Origin: Falsiroseomonas sp038250135
GTDB lineage: Bacteria > Pseudomonadota > Alphaproteobacteria > Acetobacterales > Acetobacteraceae
Reading direction: 5' to 3'
Length of the DNA stretch: 9,147 nt
Assembly: GCA_038250135.1 (NCBI GenBank)
Contig: JBBSCP010000186.1
Location: 1-9,147, forward strand
The translations under genes and the position numbers were made by a program. Below, one piece after another: positions 1 to 8,670 of this stretch (its first letter is position 1; the number at the start of each line of letters is the position of its first letter). The notes beneath the pieces are model-generated. The model worked only from the letters and a program-made list of their open reading frames with translations. It did no database searches and was not told where the DNA came from.

Positions 1-32
1 CATCTGCTGGCTGTGCGGGCAGGAACGACGGC

Positions 33-1253
33 GTGATGGCGATGACGGGGGCGGGCTTGGCGGTGGCGCCCCTGCTTCTTTCGCGTCTCAGGCTGACCGA
101 TTTCCGCTGCTACCGCGGAATCGAGGCCCGCTTCGAGGGCCGCCTGGTGCTGATCACGGGCGAGAACGGCGTCGGCAAAACCAATTTGTTGGAAGCGATC
201 AGCCTGCTTGGCCCCGGCCGCGGCCTGCGCGGCGCGCGGGGTGCCGAGATCGGCCGCCGGACCGAGGCAGGCGCGCTACCCTGGGCCGCCTGGGGCCGCT
301 TCGAGCGTGCCGGCATCATCCATGAGATCGGAACCGGCACGGCCGGCGAGGCCGGGCCGTGCGCTGTTGGCGATCGTGCTGGTGCTACGGGCCGCCGCCG
401 CTACCGGCTGGATGGGGAGGTGGTGCAATCCCAGGCTGGGCTTGCGGAGATCGCTGCGGCCGTCTGGCTGACCCCGCAGATGGACCGGCTGTTCCAGGAA
501 GGGGCTTCCGGACGTCGTCGCTTCCTCGACCGCCTCGTCTGGGCGCTGGAACCCGGCCATGCGCGGGAGGTGGCGGCGCATGACACCGCCATGGCCGGGC
601 GCAACCGCCTGCTCTCCGAGGGGCGGCGCGACGCGCGCTGGCTGGCAGCGCTGGAGGATGCGATGGCACGGCATTCCGTGGCCACCGTCGCGGCGCGCCG
701 TGCGCTGGCGCAGCGGCTGAACGCGGCGCTCGAAGCCGGCACAGCCACCGGGGCCTTCCCGGCCGCGCGGATCAGCCTTTTGTGCCCCATCGCGGCTGCC
801 CTGGACGAGGCGCCCGCCTTGGCGGTCGAGGATGATCTGCGGCAACAACTCGCCCGGTCCCGGGCGCGCGATGCGGCGGCCGGCGGCGCGGCCTGGGGCG
901 CCCACCGCACCGATCTCGGCATCGCGCACCTGCCCAAAGCGCTTCCGGCCGAGCTGTGTTCCACCGGAGAGCAGAAGGCGCTGCTGGTCTCGGTCGTGCT
1001 GGCGCATGCCGCGCTGATCGGCGCCGCGCGCGGCTTCGCGCCGCTGCTGCTGCTCGACGAAGTGGCGGCGCATCTGGACCTGCGGCGGCGGGAGGCGCTT
1101 TATGCGGCTCTGATCGGGCTTCCCGCACAGGTTTTCCTGACCGGCACGGAGCCGGATATTTTTGCCCCGCTCCAGGGCGTCGCGGAGGGTTTCCGCGCGA
1201 CGTCCGAAGGGCTCGTTTCACTGCGCGAATACCGCGTGCCGAATCCGGCCTAA
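33..1253 (+). CDS. recF: DNA replication and repair protein RecF
   Basis: RecF is a cytoplasmic SMC/ABC-like ATPase that, with RecO and RecR, helps load RecA at gapped DNA and stalled forks. The 406-residue product has the full family order. An N-terminal strand (LRLTDFRCY, about 19-27) leads to the Walker A motif GENGVGKTN (43-51). The ABC signature-like segment STGEQKALL starts at residue 310. Walker B LLLLDEVAAHLD carries D342 and E343, with the D-loop Asp at 349. It is somewhat longer than the E. coli protein, partly from about 13 extra N-terminal residues. I use GTG 33: AGGAA at 21-25 lies 7 nt upstream, and a TGA at 34-36 in another frame gives a GTGA overlap with whatever precedes it. 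ATG at 36 and ATG at 42 remain possible, and the frame is open to the window edge. gyrB follows 51 bp downstream, the usual alphaproteobacterial order. Family assignment is near certain; only the start is uncertain. Confidence 0.96.
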   Translation: MMAMTGAGLAVAPLLLSRLRLTDFRCYRGIEARFEGRLVLITGENGVGKTNLLEAISLLGPGRGLRGARGAEIGRRTEAGALPWAAWGRFERAGIIHEIGTGTAGEAGPCAVGDRAGATGRRRYRLDGEVVQSQAGLAEIAAAVWLTPQMDRLFQEGASGRRRFLDRLVWALEPGHAREVAAHDTAMAGRNRLLSEGRRDARWLAALEDAMARHSVATVAARRALAQRLNAALEAGTATGAFPAARISLLCPIAAALDEAPALAVEDDLRQQLARSRARDAAAGGAAWGAHRTDLGIAHLPKALPAELCSTGEQKALLVSVVLAHAALIGAARGFAPLLLLDEVAAHLDLRRREALYAALIGLPAQVFLTGTEPDIFAPLQGVAEGFRATSEGLVSLREYRVPNPA

Positions 1254-1278
1254 ACCCCTATAAGATCGGGGTTTGGCC
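1247..1278 (+). promoter_or_regulatory. Hairpin between recF and gyrB, with a -10-like box in its loop
   Basis: AAACCCC at 1252-1258 pairs with GGGGTTT at 1268-1274 around a 9-nt loop. With T1251 bulged, GGCC at 1247-1250 also pairs with GGCC at 1275-1278, giving 11 bp. The stem includes the recF stop codon TAA (1251-1253). No T-run follows, so it is not a classical intrinsic terminator. The loop contains TATAAG (1259-1264), a 5/6 match to a sigma-70 -10 box. The best -35 position (1236-1241, GTGCCG) is poor. It could be an attenuating or mRNA-protecting stem ahead of the gyrB ribosome binding site, or a gyrB promoter. The pairing is seen directly; the function is inferred. Confidence 0.45.
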
Positions 1279-1304
1279 CAACTCGATCAGGAGCATCCTC
1301 AGGC

Positions 1305-3742
<2,438 letters not shown>

Positions 3743-3746
<4 letters not shown>

Positions 3747-3762
3747 GGGGTTTCCCCCTCAC
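3743..3762. terminator. Shared palindrome at the convergent gyrB / Bug-protein ends
   Basis: GTGAGGGG (3743-3750) and CCCCTCAC (3755-3762) form a perfect 8-bp inverted repeat around the 4-nt loop TTTC. The gyrB TGA (3744-3746) lies in the left arm and the TGA of the leftward gene (3761-3759) in the right arm, so one symmetric element carries both stop codons. No clear T-run follows on either strand. It may act as a weak bidirectional terminator or an mRNA 3'-end stem. The symmetry is certain; the terminator role is inferred from its position. Confidence 0.45.
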
Positions 3763-4745
3763 CCTTCGTCGAAGCGGAGCCCCCGCGCGCGGATCAGCGC
3801 GCCCCATTTCGCTGTCTCGGCGTTTTTGTGCGCGGTGGCGCCTTCCATGCCCGCCTCGGCGAGCAGGAAGCCCACCTCCGCGGCGCGGGCGCGCACATCG
3901 GGCTGCGCCAAGCCATGCAGCGCTGCGGCGGAAAGCCGGCGGGCGATCGGCTCGGGCGTCGCGGCGGGGACCCACCACATCACCCAGCTATTGGCGTCGA
4001 AGCCGGGCGCGACGCTCTCCGCCATGGTCGGCACCTCGGGCAGGGCAGGCACGCGCATCGTGGTGCAGACGGCCAGTGCCTGAAGCCCACCCTGCCGGAT
4101 CTGGCCGAGTGCGGCGGGCATGTCGGCGAACATGAAATCCACCACGCCGGCGCGTAGATCCGTGAGGCCCAGCGCCGTGCCGCGATAGCCGACCAGCGTG
4201 AAATCGGTGCCGCTGGCAGTGCGGTAGAGCTCCGCCGCCAATTGATGCGGGGTGCCCGCGCCACCCGTGGCGCCGGAAAGCCGGCCGGGATTGGCTTTCA
4301 CGAAGCGATCGAATTGCTCGACATTCGCGAAGCGCCCGGGCCGCACCACGAGCACGAAGGGCGTCGTCGCCAGCCAGGCCAGCGCGCGGAACTCGCCCAG
4401 TTCATAGCCCGGCTCACGCATCATGAAGGGCGCGATGACCGAGGAGATCGGCGCCAGCAGCACCGTCGTGCCATCCGGCGCGGCGCGCGCGACCGAGCGC
4501 GTGCCGACGGCGGCGCCGGCGCCGGGCCGGTTCTCGACGATCATGGGCTGGCCGAGGAAGGCCTGCATGTGCGGCGCCATGACGCGCGCCAGGATGTCCG
4601 GGCTGCCGCCGGGCGCGAAGGGGTTGATCAGCCTGACCGGAGCTGAGGGCGTCCATTCCTGGGCCTGAGCCGAAGCGGGCAGCATGGTGGCGAGGCCAGC
4701 AATGGCGGCTAGACGCAACGCATCGCGCCGCGAGAGGTCGTGCAT
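3759..4745 (-). CDS. Bug/TctC-family tripartite tricarboxylate transporter substrate-binding protein
   Basis: This is a periplasmic solute-binding protein of 328 residues, the usual size for the family. Such proteins bind carboxylates or similar small metabolites for a TctA/TctB permease, or act as soluble sensors. The N-terminus has a twin-arginine-like SRRDALRL (5-12), a hydrophobic stretch and an AQA cleavage site near residue 28, so export by Tat (or Sec) is likely. Family hallmarks are NPFAPGGSPD (41-50, with D50 in the ligand-loop position), ENRPGAGAAVGT (71-82), a GATGGAGTPHQLAAELY block, GYRG, and the late LPEVPTMAE segment. ATG at 4745 is preceded by a GGGAAA-like ribosome site. The same frame stays open far upstream, but that part is antisense to the PBP gene and not protein-like. 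No tctA or tctB is nearby, so it is an orphan, which is common for this paralogue-rich family. The ligand cannot be read from sequence. Confidence 0.93.
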   Translation of the reverse strand: MHDLSRRDALRLAAIAGLATMLPASAQAQEWTPSAPVRLINPFAPGGSPDILARVMAPHMQAFLGQPMIVENRPGAGAAVGTRSVARAAPDGTTVLLAPISSVIAPFMMREPGYELGEFRALAWLATTPFVLVVRPGRFANVEQFDRFVKANPGRLSGATGGAGTPHQLAAELYRTASGTDFTLVGYRGTALGLTDLRAGVVDFMFADMPAALGQIRQGGLQALAVCTTMRVPALPEVPTMAESVAPGFDANSWVMWWVPAATPEPIARRLSAAALHGLAQPDVRARAAEVGFLLAEAGMEGATAHKNAETAKWGALIRARGLRFDEG

Positions 4746-4844
4746 GTTCTTGTTTCCCGGTCGGTGAAGCCTCAAGCGCCAGGATGCGGTTGCGCAACGG
4801 GCGAGGCAAGCGACTTTCCGAGTCGCCGTGCTAAAGCGGGCGCG
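4746..4844. promoter_or_regulatory. Divergent intergenic region between the Bug-protein and PBP genes
   Basis: This 99-bp gap must hold the 5' signals of both outward-reading genes. It contains a perfect 10-bp palindrome, GTTGCGCAAC (4789-4798), and a perfect 6-bp stem with a 5-nt loop (GCGACT 4810-4815, AGTCGC 4821-4826) about 20 nt before the chosen PBP start. TGCTAAAG at 4829-4836 is a possible extended -10-like sequence but has no convincing -35 partner. I could not place a confident promoter or operator. The palindromes are facts; a regulatory role is inference. Confidence 0.3.
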
Positions 4845-6650
4845 ATGCCCCGTGCCGCACCGAAGCGCGATATCGCGCCTCCAGCCATGCGCCCGGCTGC
4901 GCCCCGGCGAAGCTGGCGATGGCTGCGCTGGCTGGTGATGCTCTCGATCTGGGGTGGCTTGGCGCTTGGCCTGCTGCTGCTCGCGATGACCTGGGACCTG
5001 CCGCGCACCGACCTCGCGCTGAGCGCCACGCGCCGCGCCGGCGTGACGTTGGAGGCCGCGGATGGGCGCGTCATCGCCACCTCCGGCGACGTGCATGGCG
5101 AGATCGTGCGCCTGCGCGATCTGCCCGCGCATCTGCCGCAGGCGCTGCTGGCGATCGAGGACCGGCGCTTCCGCAGCCATTTTGGTATCGATCCTATCGG
5201 CGTGCTTCGCGCGGCCTACGTCAACGTCACCACAGGCCGTGTTGCGCAGGGCGGCTCGACGCTGACGCAGCAACTCGCCAAGAACCTGTTCCTGACGCCC
5301 GAGCGCAGCTTCTGGCGCAAGGCGCAGGAGGCGGTGATGGCGCTGTGGCTGGAGCGCCGGTTCACCAAGGACGAACTGCTCGAGATCTACCTGAACCGCG
5401 TCTATCTCGGTGGCGGCGCCTATGGCGTGGATGCCGCCTCGCGGCTGTATTTCGGCATGCCGGCCACGCGGTTGAACCTGTGGCAATCGGCGGTGCTGGC
5501 GGGGCTGCCCAAGGCGCCCTCCCGCCTCAACCCACGCAGCGCGCCAGATGCGGCGGCGGCGCGGGCGGTGGAGGTGCTGTTCGCCATGGCCGAAGCGGGC
5601 TTCATCACCAACGGCACGGCGGCGCAGGCGTCGGAGAACATCCGCATCCCGCCGCGACCTTCGCGCGATACGGGATGGTTCGCGGATTGGGCGCTGGAGG
5701 ATCTCGGCCAGCGCTTTCCGGGCAATGCCGATCTGCAACTTCGCACCACGCTCGACCTGCGCCTGCAGGCGGTGGTGGAGGCGCGGCTCGAGATGCTGCT
5801 GTCTGGCCCCGGCGCGCGGGCGCGGGCCGGCCAAGGCGCGGTGGTGGTGATGGAGGCCGCGACGGGCGCCGTGCGCGCCATGGCCGGCGGGCGCGACTAT
5901 CGCGTCAGCCAGTTCAACCGCGCCACCCAGGCGCGGCGGCAGCCGGGCTCGGTGTTCAAGCCCTTCGTCTTCGCCGCCGCGCTGGAACGCGGCGCCACGA
6001 CGGGGGATATGGTGGCGGATGGGCCGATCAGCCTCGGCGGCTGGTCGCCCGGCAATGGCGGCTGGCAAAGCCGGGGCGAGATTTCGATCGAGGAGGCGCT
6101 GGCGCACAGCGTCAACACTGCCGCCGTGCGGGTACTTGTCCGGGCGGGCGGGGCACGCGCGGTGGCGGCGATGGCGGGTCGCTTCGGCCTTGCCGGGCCT
6201 TTCCCGAACGATGCGACGCTGGCGCTGGGCACGGGCGAGGTGACGCTGCTGGAACTCACCGCGGCCTACGCCGCCTTCGCCAATGGCGGATTGCGGCCGG
6301 AGCCGCGAGGCATCGCCTCGGCGCGCGCCGATGGCCGGAGCCTCGCCCTGCCGGCGCCGGTGCTCACTCGCGCCTTGGCCGCCGAGCCGGCGCGAGAAGT
6401 GCGGCGGATGCTCGACGCCGTGGTGGCGCGTGGTACAGGGCGCGCGGCGCAGCCGCCGGGCGGCAGGGCCGTGGCCGGCAAGACCGGCACGACGCAGGAT
6501 TTCCGCGACGCCTGGTTCGTCGGCATCGCGGGTGGGCTGGTCATCGGGGTCTGGCTCGGCAATGACGGTGGCACGCCGATGGCCGAGGTGCGCGGCGGCA
6601 CGCTGCCGGCGCGGCTGTTTCGCGACATCGTGGAGGGCATGGCGCCATGA
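4845..6650 (+). CDS. Bifunctional class A penicillin-binding protein (PBP1A-type, GT51 plus transpeptidase)
   Basis: This is an inner-membrane enzyme that polymerises lipid II into glycan strands and cross-links stem peptides. From the chosen ATG it is 601 residues. A basic tail (RRSWRWLRW) leads to one membrane helix at about 30-48. The GT51 domain has catalytic E105 in EDRRFRSHFGID, then QGGSTLTQQLAKNLFL (135-150) and RKAQEAVMALWLERRFTKDELLEIYLN (158-184). The transpeptidase domain has nucleophile S369 and K372 in PGSVFK, SVN (S422, N424) and KTGTTQ (K546-G548). All catalytic motifs are intact. It ends soon after the transpeptidase fold, with no extra C-terminal domain, and is shorter than E. 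coli PBP1a. I start at 4845 because a GTG at 4740 in frame would overlap the divergent gene and add a low-complexity leader; ATG 4887 is also possible. The exact subclass (PBP1A or PBP1C-like) is not certain. Its stop overlaps the next gene (ATGA), so the two are probably co-translated. Confidence 0.94.
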   Translation: MPRAAPKRDIAPPAMRPAAPRRSWRWLRWLVMLSIWGGLALGLLLLAMTWDLPRTDLALSATRRAGVTLEAADGRVIATSGDVHGEIVRLRDLPAHLPQALLAIEDRRFRSHFGIDPIGVLRAAYVNVTTGRVAQGGSTLTQQLAKNLFLTPERSFWRKAQEAVMALWLERRFTKDELLEIYLNRVYLGGGAYGVDAASRLYFGMPATRLNLWQSAVLAGLPKAPSRLNPRSAPDAAAARAVEVLFAMAEAGFITNGTAAQASENIRIPPRPSRDTGWFADWALEDLGQRFPGNADLQLRTTLDLRLQAVVEARLEMLLSGPGARARAGQGAVVVMEAATGAVRAMAGGRDYRVSQFNRATQARRQPGSVFKPFVFAAALERGATTGDMVADGPISLGGWSPGNGGWQSRGEISIEEALAHSVNTAAVRVLVRAGGARAVAAMAGRFGLAGPFPNDATLALGTGEVTLLELTAAYAAFANGGLRPEPRGIASARADGRSLALPAPVLTRALAAEPAREVRRMLDAVVARGTGRAAQPPGGRAVAGKTGTTQDFRDAWFVGIAGGLVIGVWLGNDGGTPMAEVRGGTLPARLFRDIVEGMAP

Positions 6651-7192
6651 GCAGGGAGACGGAAATGGACCAGGCGGAAGGCCTTCAGGCGCTGCACCGC
6701 GCGGCAGGAATGCTGCGGCACGATGCGAACAATGCGATGATGGTGCTGGCGTCGAACCTGGAATTGCTGGCCCGTACGGCGGCGACCGAGGCGGCGCGTC
6801 GGCAGGTGAGACGCGCGGAGGAAGCCGCCGCAAGGCTCGATGCGCTGCTGCGGGCGACGCTCGGCATGCTCGGCCGTGAACCGGGCGTCGAGGCGCTGGC
6901 GCCGCATCTCGTGGTGCGGGAGATGCTGCCGGTGCTGCGCGCGGTTCTCGGCAGTCGCACGCCGGTGGAACTGGAAGGTGAGGCCCCGCCGGTGCCGCTC
7001 GACTGCGCGGCGCTGGAGGGCGCGTTGCTGCGCCTAGCCTTGGCGGCGGCCGGGCAGGCGGACCCCGGCGCGGCGCTGCGCCTGGTCGTCTCAGGGGTCT
7101 CAGGCGAAGCGGTTTTGGTCGCGACGCCCCCCGCGGGCAGCCCCATCCGCTTCGCTTGGCCCCTCGCTACAGCACCATCCGCTCGCATTTAA
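6647..7192 (+). CDS. Histidine-kinase-like protein: DHp domain with degenerate ATPase half
   Basis: This is a small soluble protein of 181 residues with no signal peptide or membrane segment. Residues about 13-60 look like a sensor-kinase dimerisation/phosphoacceptor helix: LRHDANNAMMVLASNLELL has H25-D26-x-N28-N29, the H-box form of HDxNN-type kinases, followed by an Ala/Arg-rich second helix. The C-terminal half looks like a shortened HATPase fold: LDCAALEGALLRLALAAAGQ aligns by eye with an N-box (LxNLxxNA), but both expected Asn are replaced and no DxGxG or GTGLGL box is visible. It may therefore accept or transfer phosphate, like ChpT-type phosphotransferases, rather than autophosphorylate; or it may be a decaying kinase. 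The start overlaps the PBP stop by 4 nt (ATGA) with GGAGGG 9 nt upstream. ATG 6665 (M7), 6 nt after AGGGAG, is an equally good start. Its last codons and TAA lie inside a long palindrome. The gene is real with good confidence; the role is inferred. Confidence 0.75.
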   Translation: MSRETEMDQAEGLQALHRAAGMLRHDANNAMMVLASNLELLARTAATEAARRQVRRAEEAAARLDALLRATLGMLGREPGVEALAPHLVVREMLPVLRAVLGSRTPVELEGEAPPVPLDCAALEGALLRLALAAAGQADPGAALRLVVSGVSGEAVLVATPPAGSPIRFAWPLATAPSARI

Positions 7193-7219
7193 TCAATGTG
7201 CGCGGATTATGTGCTGTAG
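7167..7219. repeat. Long imperfect palindrome (REP-like), copy 1
   Basis: A 53-nt hairpin can be built in three stacks. CTACAGCAC (7167-7175) pairs with GTGCTGTAG (7211-7219); ATCCGC (7177-7182) pairs with GCGGAT (7202-7207); and CGCATT (7184-7189) pairs with AATGTG (7195-7200, one G-T wobble) around the loop TAATC. That is 21 pairs with small internal loops. The left arm encodes the last residues of the kinase-like protein and the loop carries its TAA (7190-7192), so the element appears to have set that protein's C-terminus. No T-run follows. Its outer arm is nearly identical to that of the next palindrome. Interspersed repeat is the preferred reading; a transcript-end stem is the alternative. 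Confidence 0.6.
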
Positions 7220-7231
7220 ATTCAATGGTTT

Positions 7232-7273
7232 CTAGAGCACGAGATCGATCCGAGAGGACCGATCGTGCTCTAG
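7232..7273. repeat. Long imperfect palindrome (REP-like), copy 2, at the amidase 3' end
   Basis: CTAGAGCACGA (7232-7242) pairs perfectly with TCGTGCTCTAG (7263-7273). After a GA bulge, TCG (7245-7247) pairs with CGA (7260-7262), and TCC (7249-7251) with GGA (7256-7258) across one A-C mismatch, closed by a GAGA tetraloop (7252-7255, GNRA type). This gives 17 pairs in 42 nt. The TAG stop of the leftward amidase (7272-7270) is in the right arm. It lies 12 nt from copy 1 and shares the arm CTA-C/G-AGCAC. Neither strand has a T-run, so a canonical intrinsic terminator is not supported, though either stem could stabilise mRNA 3' ends. From memory, palindromes with a TCTAGAGCATGATC-like arm are widespread in alphaproteobacteria, which favours a repeat family. 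Confidence 0.6.
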
Positions 7274-8670
7274 GCGATGACCGGATCGATCGGGCTGGCC
7301 GGCACGCCGGCGGCCTCGATCGCCTGGCCCGCCTCGAACAGCAGATCCTCGCGGTAGCGCCCCGCCAGCAGCTGCACGCCGACCGGCACGCGGCCGACCA
7401 GGCCGGTGGTGACGGTCAGGCCCGGCAGGCCCATCAGCGGCAGGCCGACCTGGGTCAACTGCGCCGCCATGATGCGGCGGAAGGCGTCGCGGCCCGTGAC
7501 ATCCTCCTGGTCGCGGAACGGCAGCTCGCCCGAGACCGGCGTGATGGCCACGGGGTAGCGCGCGAAGAACTGCATCCACAACCGCACGAAATGGCTGCGC
7601 TTCTGCAAGCCATCCATGAAGGCGTTGAGGTCCGGTTGCGGGCACAGCGCCTCCATCTCCGTGAAGATGAAGCGCGCATCGGCATCGGCTTCCTGGTGCA
7701 GCGCCGTGTTGAAGCCACGCCGGCTTTCCGCGAGCCAAAGCATCGCCTGGATGGCGGCGGGCTCGCGCAGCGGGGGGCATGCCACCTCCTCCACCGTCCA
7801 GCCGGCGGCCTCCAGGCGCTTTGCGGCGTCGCGTAGCGCGGCCTCGACCTCGGGCACCACGGTCATGCCGTCGGGGTTCACGCACAGCGCGGCGTGTTTC
7901 GGGGCGGGCGGGCCTTCATGCGGCACATCGACCCACCAGGGGTCGCGCTCATCGCGCGCCGCCATGGCGTGGTAGGCGAGCCGCACATCGGCGATGGTCC
8001 GCGCGATAGGACCGCTGACCGCCATGAGCTGCCCGCCGATATGGCGTTCCGCGCCAGAAGCGTTCCACACCGGGATGCGCCCGAGCGTGGGCCGCAGCCC
8101 GTGCACACCGCAGGCATAGGCCGGGTAGCGCACCGAGCCGCCGATATCCGTGCCATGCCCGATGGCGCCGATGCCCGCCGCCACGCCCGCCGCCGCGCCG
8201 CCGGAGGAGCCGCCGGGCGTGATGCCGGGGTCGCGCGGGTTCTTCGTGTGGCCATGCAGCCCGTTGCGGGTGAACCAGCGCAGCGAGAAGGCCGGCGTGT
8301 TGGTGCGCCCGAGCAGCAGCGCGCCCGCGCGGCGCAGATTGGCCACCACGGGATTGTCCTGCGTCGCCATCAGGTCTTTCTGGAGCCGCAGGCCATTGGT
8401 GGTGGCGTGGCCGAACTGATCGACATTGACCTTGATCGTCGTCGGCACGCCGGCCAGCGGGCCGGCATCCTCGCCGCGGGAGATCGCCGCATCGAGGGCG
8501 GCGGCCTGCGCCAGGACTTCCTCGGGCCGGTGCTCGACCACGGCGTTGATCGCGGGGTTCGCGGCCTCGAGCCGCGCCAGCGCATCCTTCGCCACCTCCG
8601 TCGCGCTGGCCTGGCGGGCGCGGACCAGGGCGGCTACCTCGGTGGCGGGCAGGCGCCAGAAGTCGGTCAT
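7270..8670 (-). CDS. Amidase-signature family hydrolase
   Basis: This is a predicted cytoplasmic hydrolase of amide (or ester, carbamate, urea-like) bonds, of 466 residues, typical for the family. The Ser-cisSer-Lys triad is complete: K80 in GVPTTIKVN, S155 in TPGGSSGGAAAG and nucleophile S179 in GTDIGGSVRYP. The 24-residue spacing between the two serines matches that of fatty-acid amide hydrolase. The adjoining GVHGLRPTLGR and the C-terminal GLPGLTVTTGLVGRVPVGVQLLA block also fit the family. No signal peptide or membrane helix is seen. ATG 8670 is chosen because its ATGA overlaps the stop of the upstream crotonase-family gene by 4 nt, the mark of a translationally coupled operon; a longer in-frame start would run through that gene. 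The C-terminal codons and stop enter a palindromic repeat. There is no Glu-tRNA amidotransferase context (no gatB or gatC), so gatA is unlikely. The substrate cannot be told from sequence. Confidence 0.93.
   Translation of the reverse strand: MTDFWRLPATEVAALVRARQASATEVAKDALARLEAANPAINAVVEHRPEEVLAQAAALDAAISRGEDAGPLAGVPTTIKVNVDQFGHATTNGLRLQKDLMATQDNPVVANLRRAGALLLGRTNTPAFSLRWFTRNGLHGHTKNPRDPGITPGGSSGGAAAGVAAGIGAIGHGTDIGGSVRYPAYACGVHGLRPTLGRIPVWNASGAERHIGGQLMAVSGPIARTIADVRLAYHAMAARDERDPWWVDVPHEGPPAPKHAALCVNPDGMTVVPEVEAALRDAAKRLEAAGWTVEEVACPPLREPAAIQAMLWLAESRRGFNTALHQEADADARFIFTEMEALCPQPDLNAFMDGLQKRSHFVRLWMQFFARYPVAITPVSGELPFRDQEDVTGRDAFRRIMAAQLTQVGLPLMGLPGLTVTTGLVGRVPVGVQLLAGRYREDLLFEAGQAIEAAGVPASPIDPVIA

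Noticed and set aside
1..36. Partial upstream CDS ending at TGA 34-36
   Set aside because: Only eleven codons are visible, with no recognisable family tail. The overlap geometry is suggestive but not enough to annotate a gene.
276..1073. A 265-codon leftward open frame antisense to recF
   Set aside because: It has the same compositional signature with no domain motifs, while recF on the other strand has all its motifs.
4829..4836. Extended -10 promoter TGCTAAAG before the PBP gene
   Set aside because: No acceptable -35 lies 16-18 bp upstream, and its distance to the chosen ATG would leave almost no leader. Kept only as a note in the intergenic entry.
4740..4844. Extended N-terminus of the PBP from GTG 4740
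   Set aside because: It would overlap the start of the divergent Bug gene and remove the shared promoter space. The added residues do not resemble a PBP N-terminus, and the membrane anchor is complete without them.
4746..6833. A very long leftward open frame continuing upstream of the Bug gene, antisense to the PBP
   Set aside because: Its translation is Arg/Ala/His/Pro-rich with no family motif, and it lies opposite an intact enzyme. GC-rich codon bias on one strand readily removes stops from the complementary frame. Real coding begins at the signal peptide at 4745.
7232..7273. Canonical rho-independent terminator for the amidase
   Set aside because: The stem is strong, but no T-run follows on either strand and the stop codon is inside the arm. 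A repeat-type palindrome fits better.
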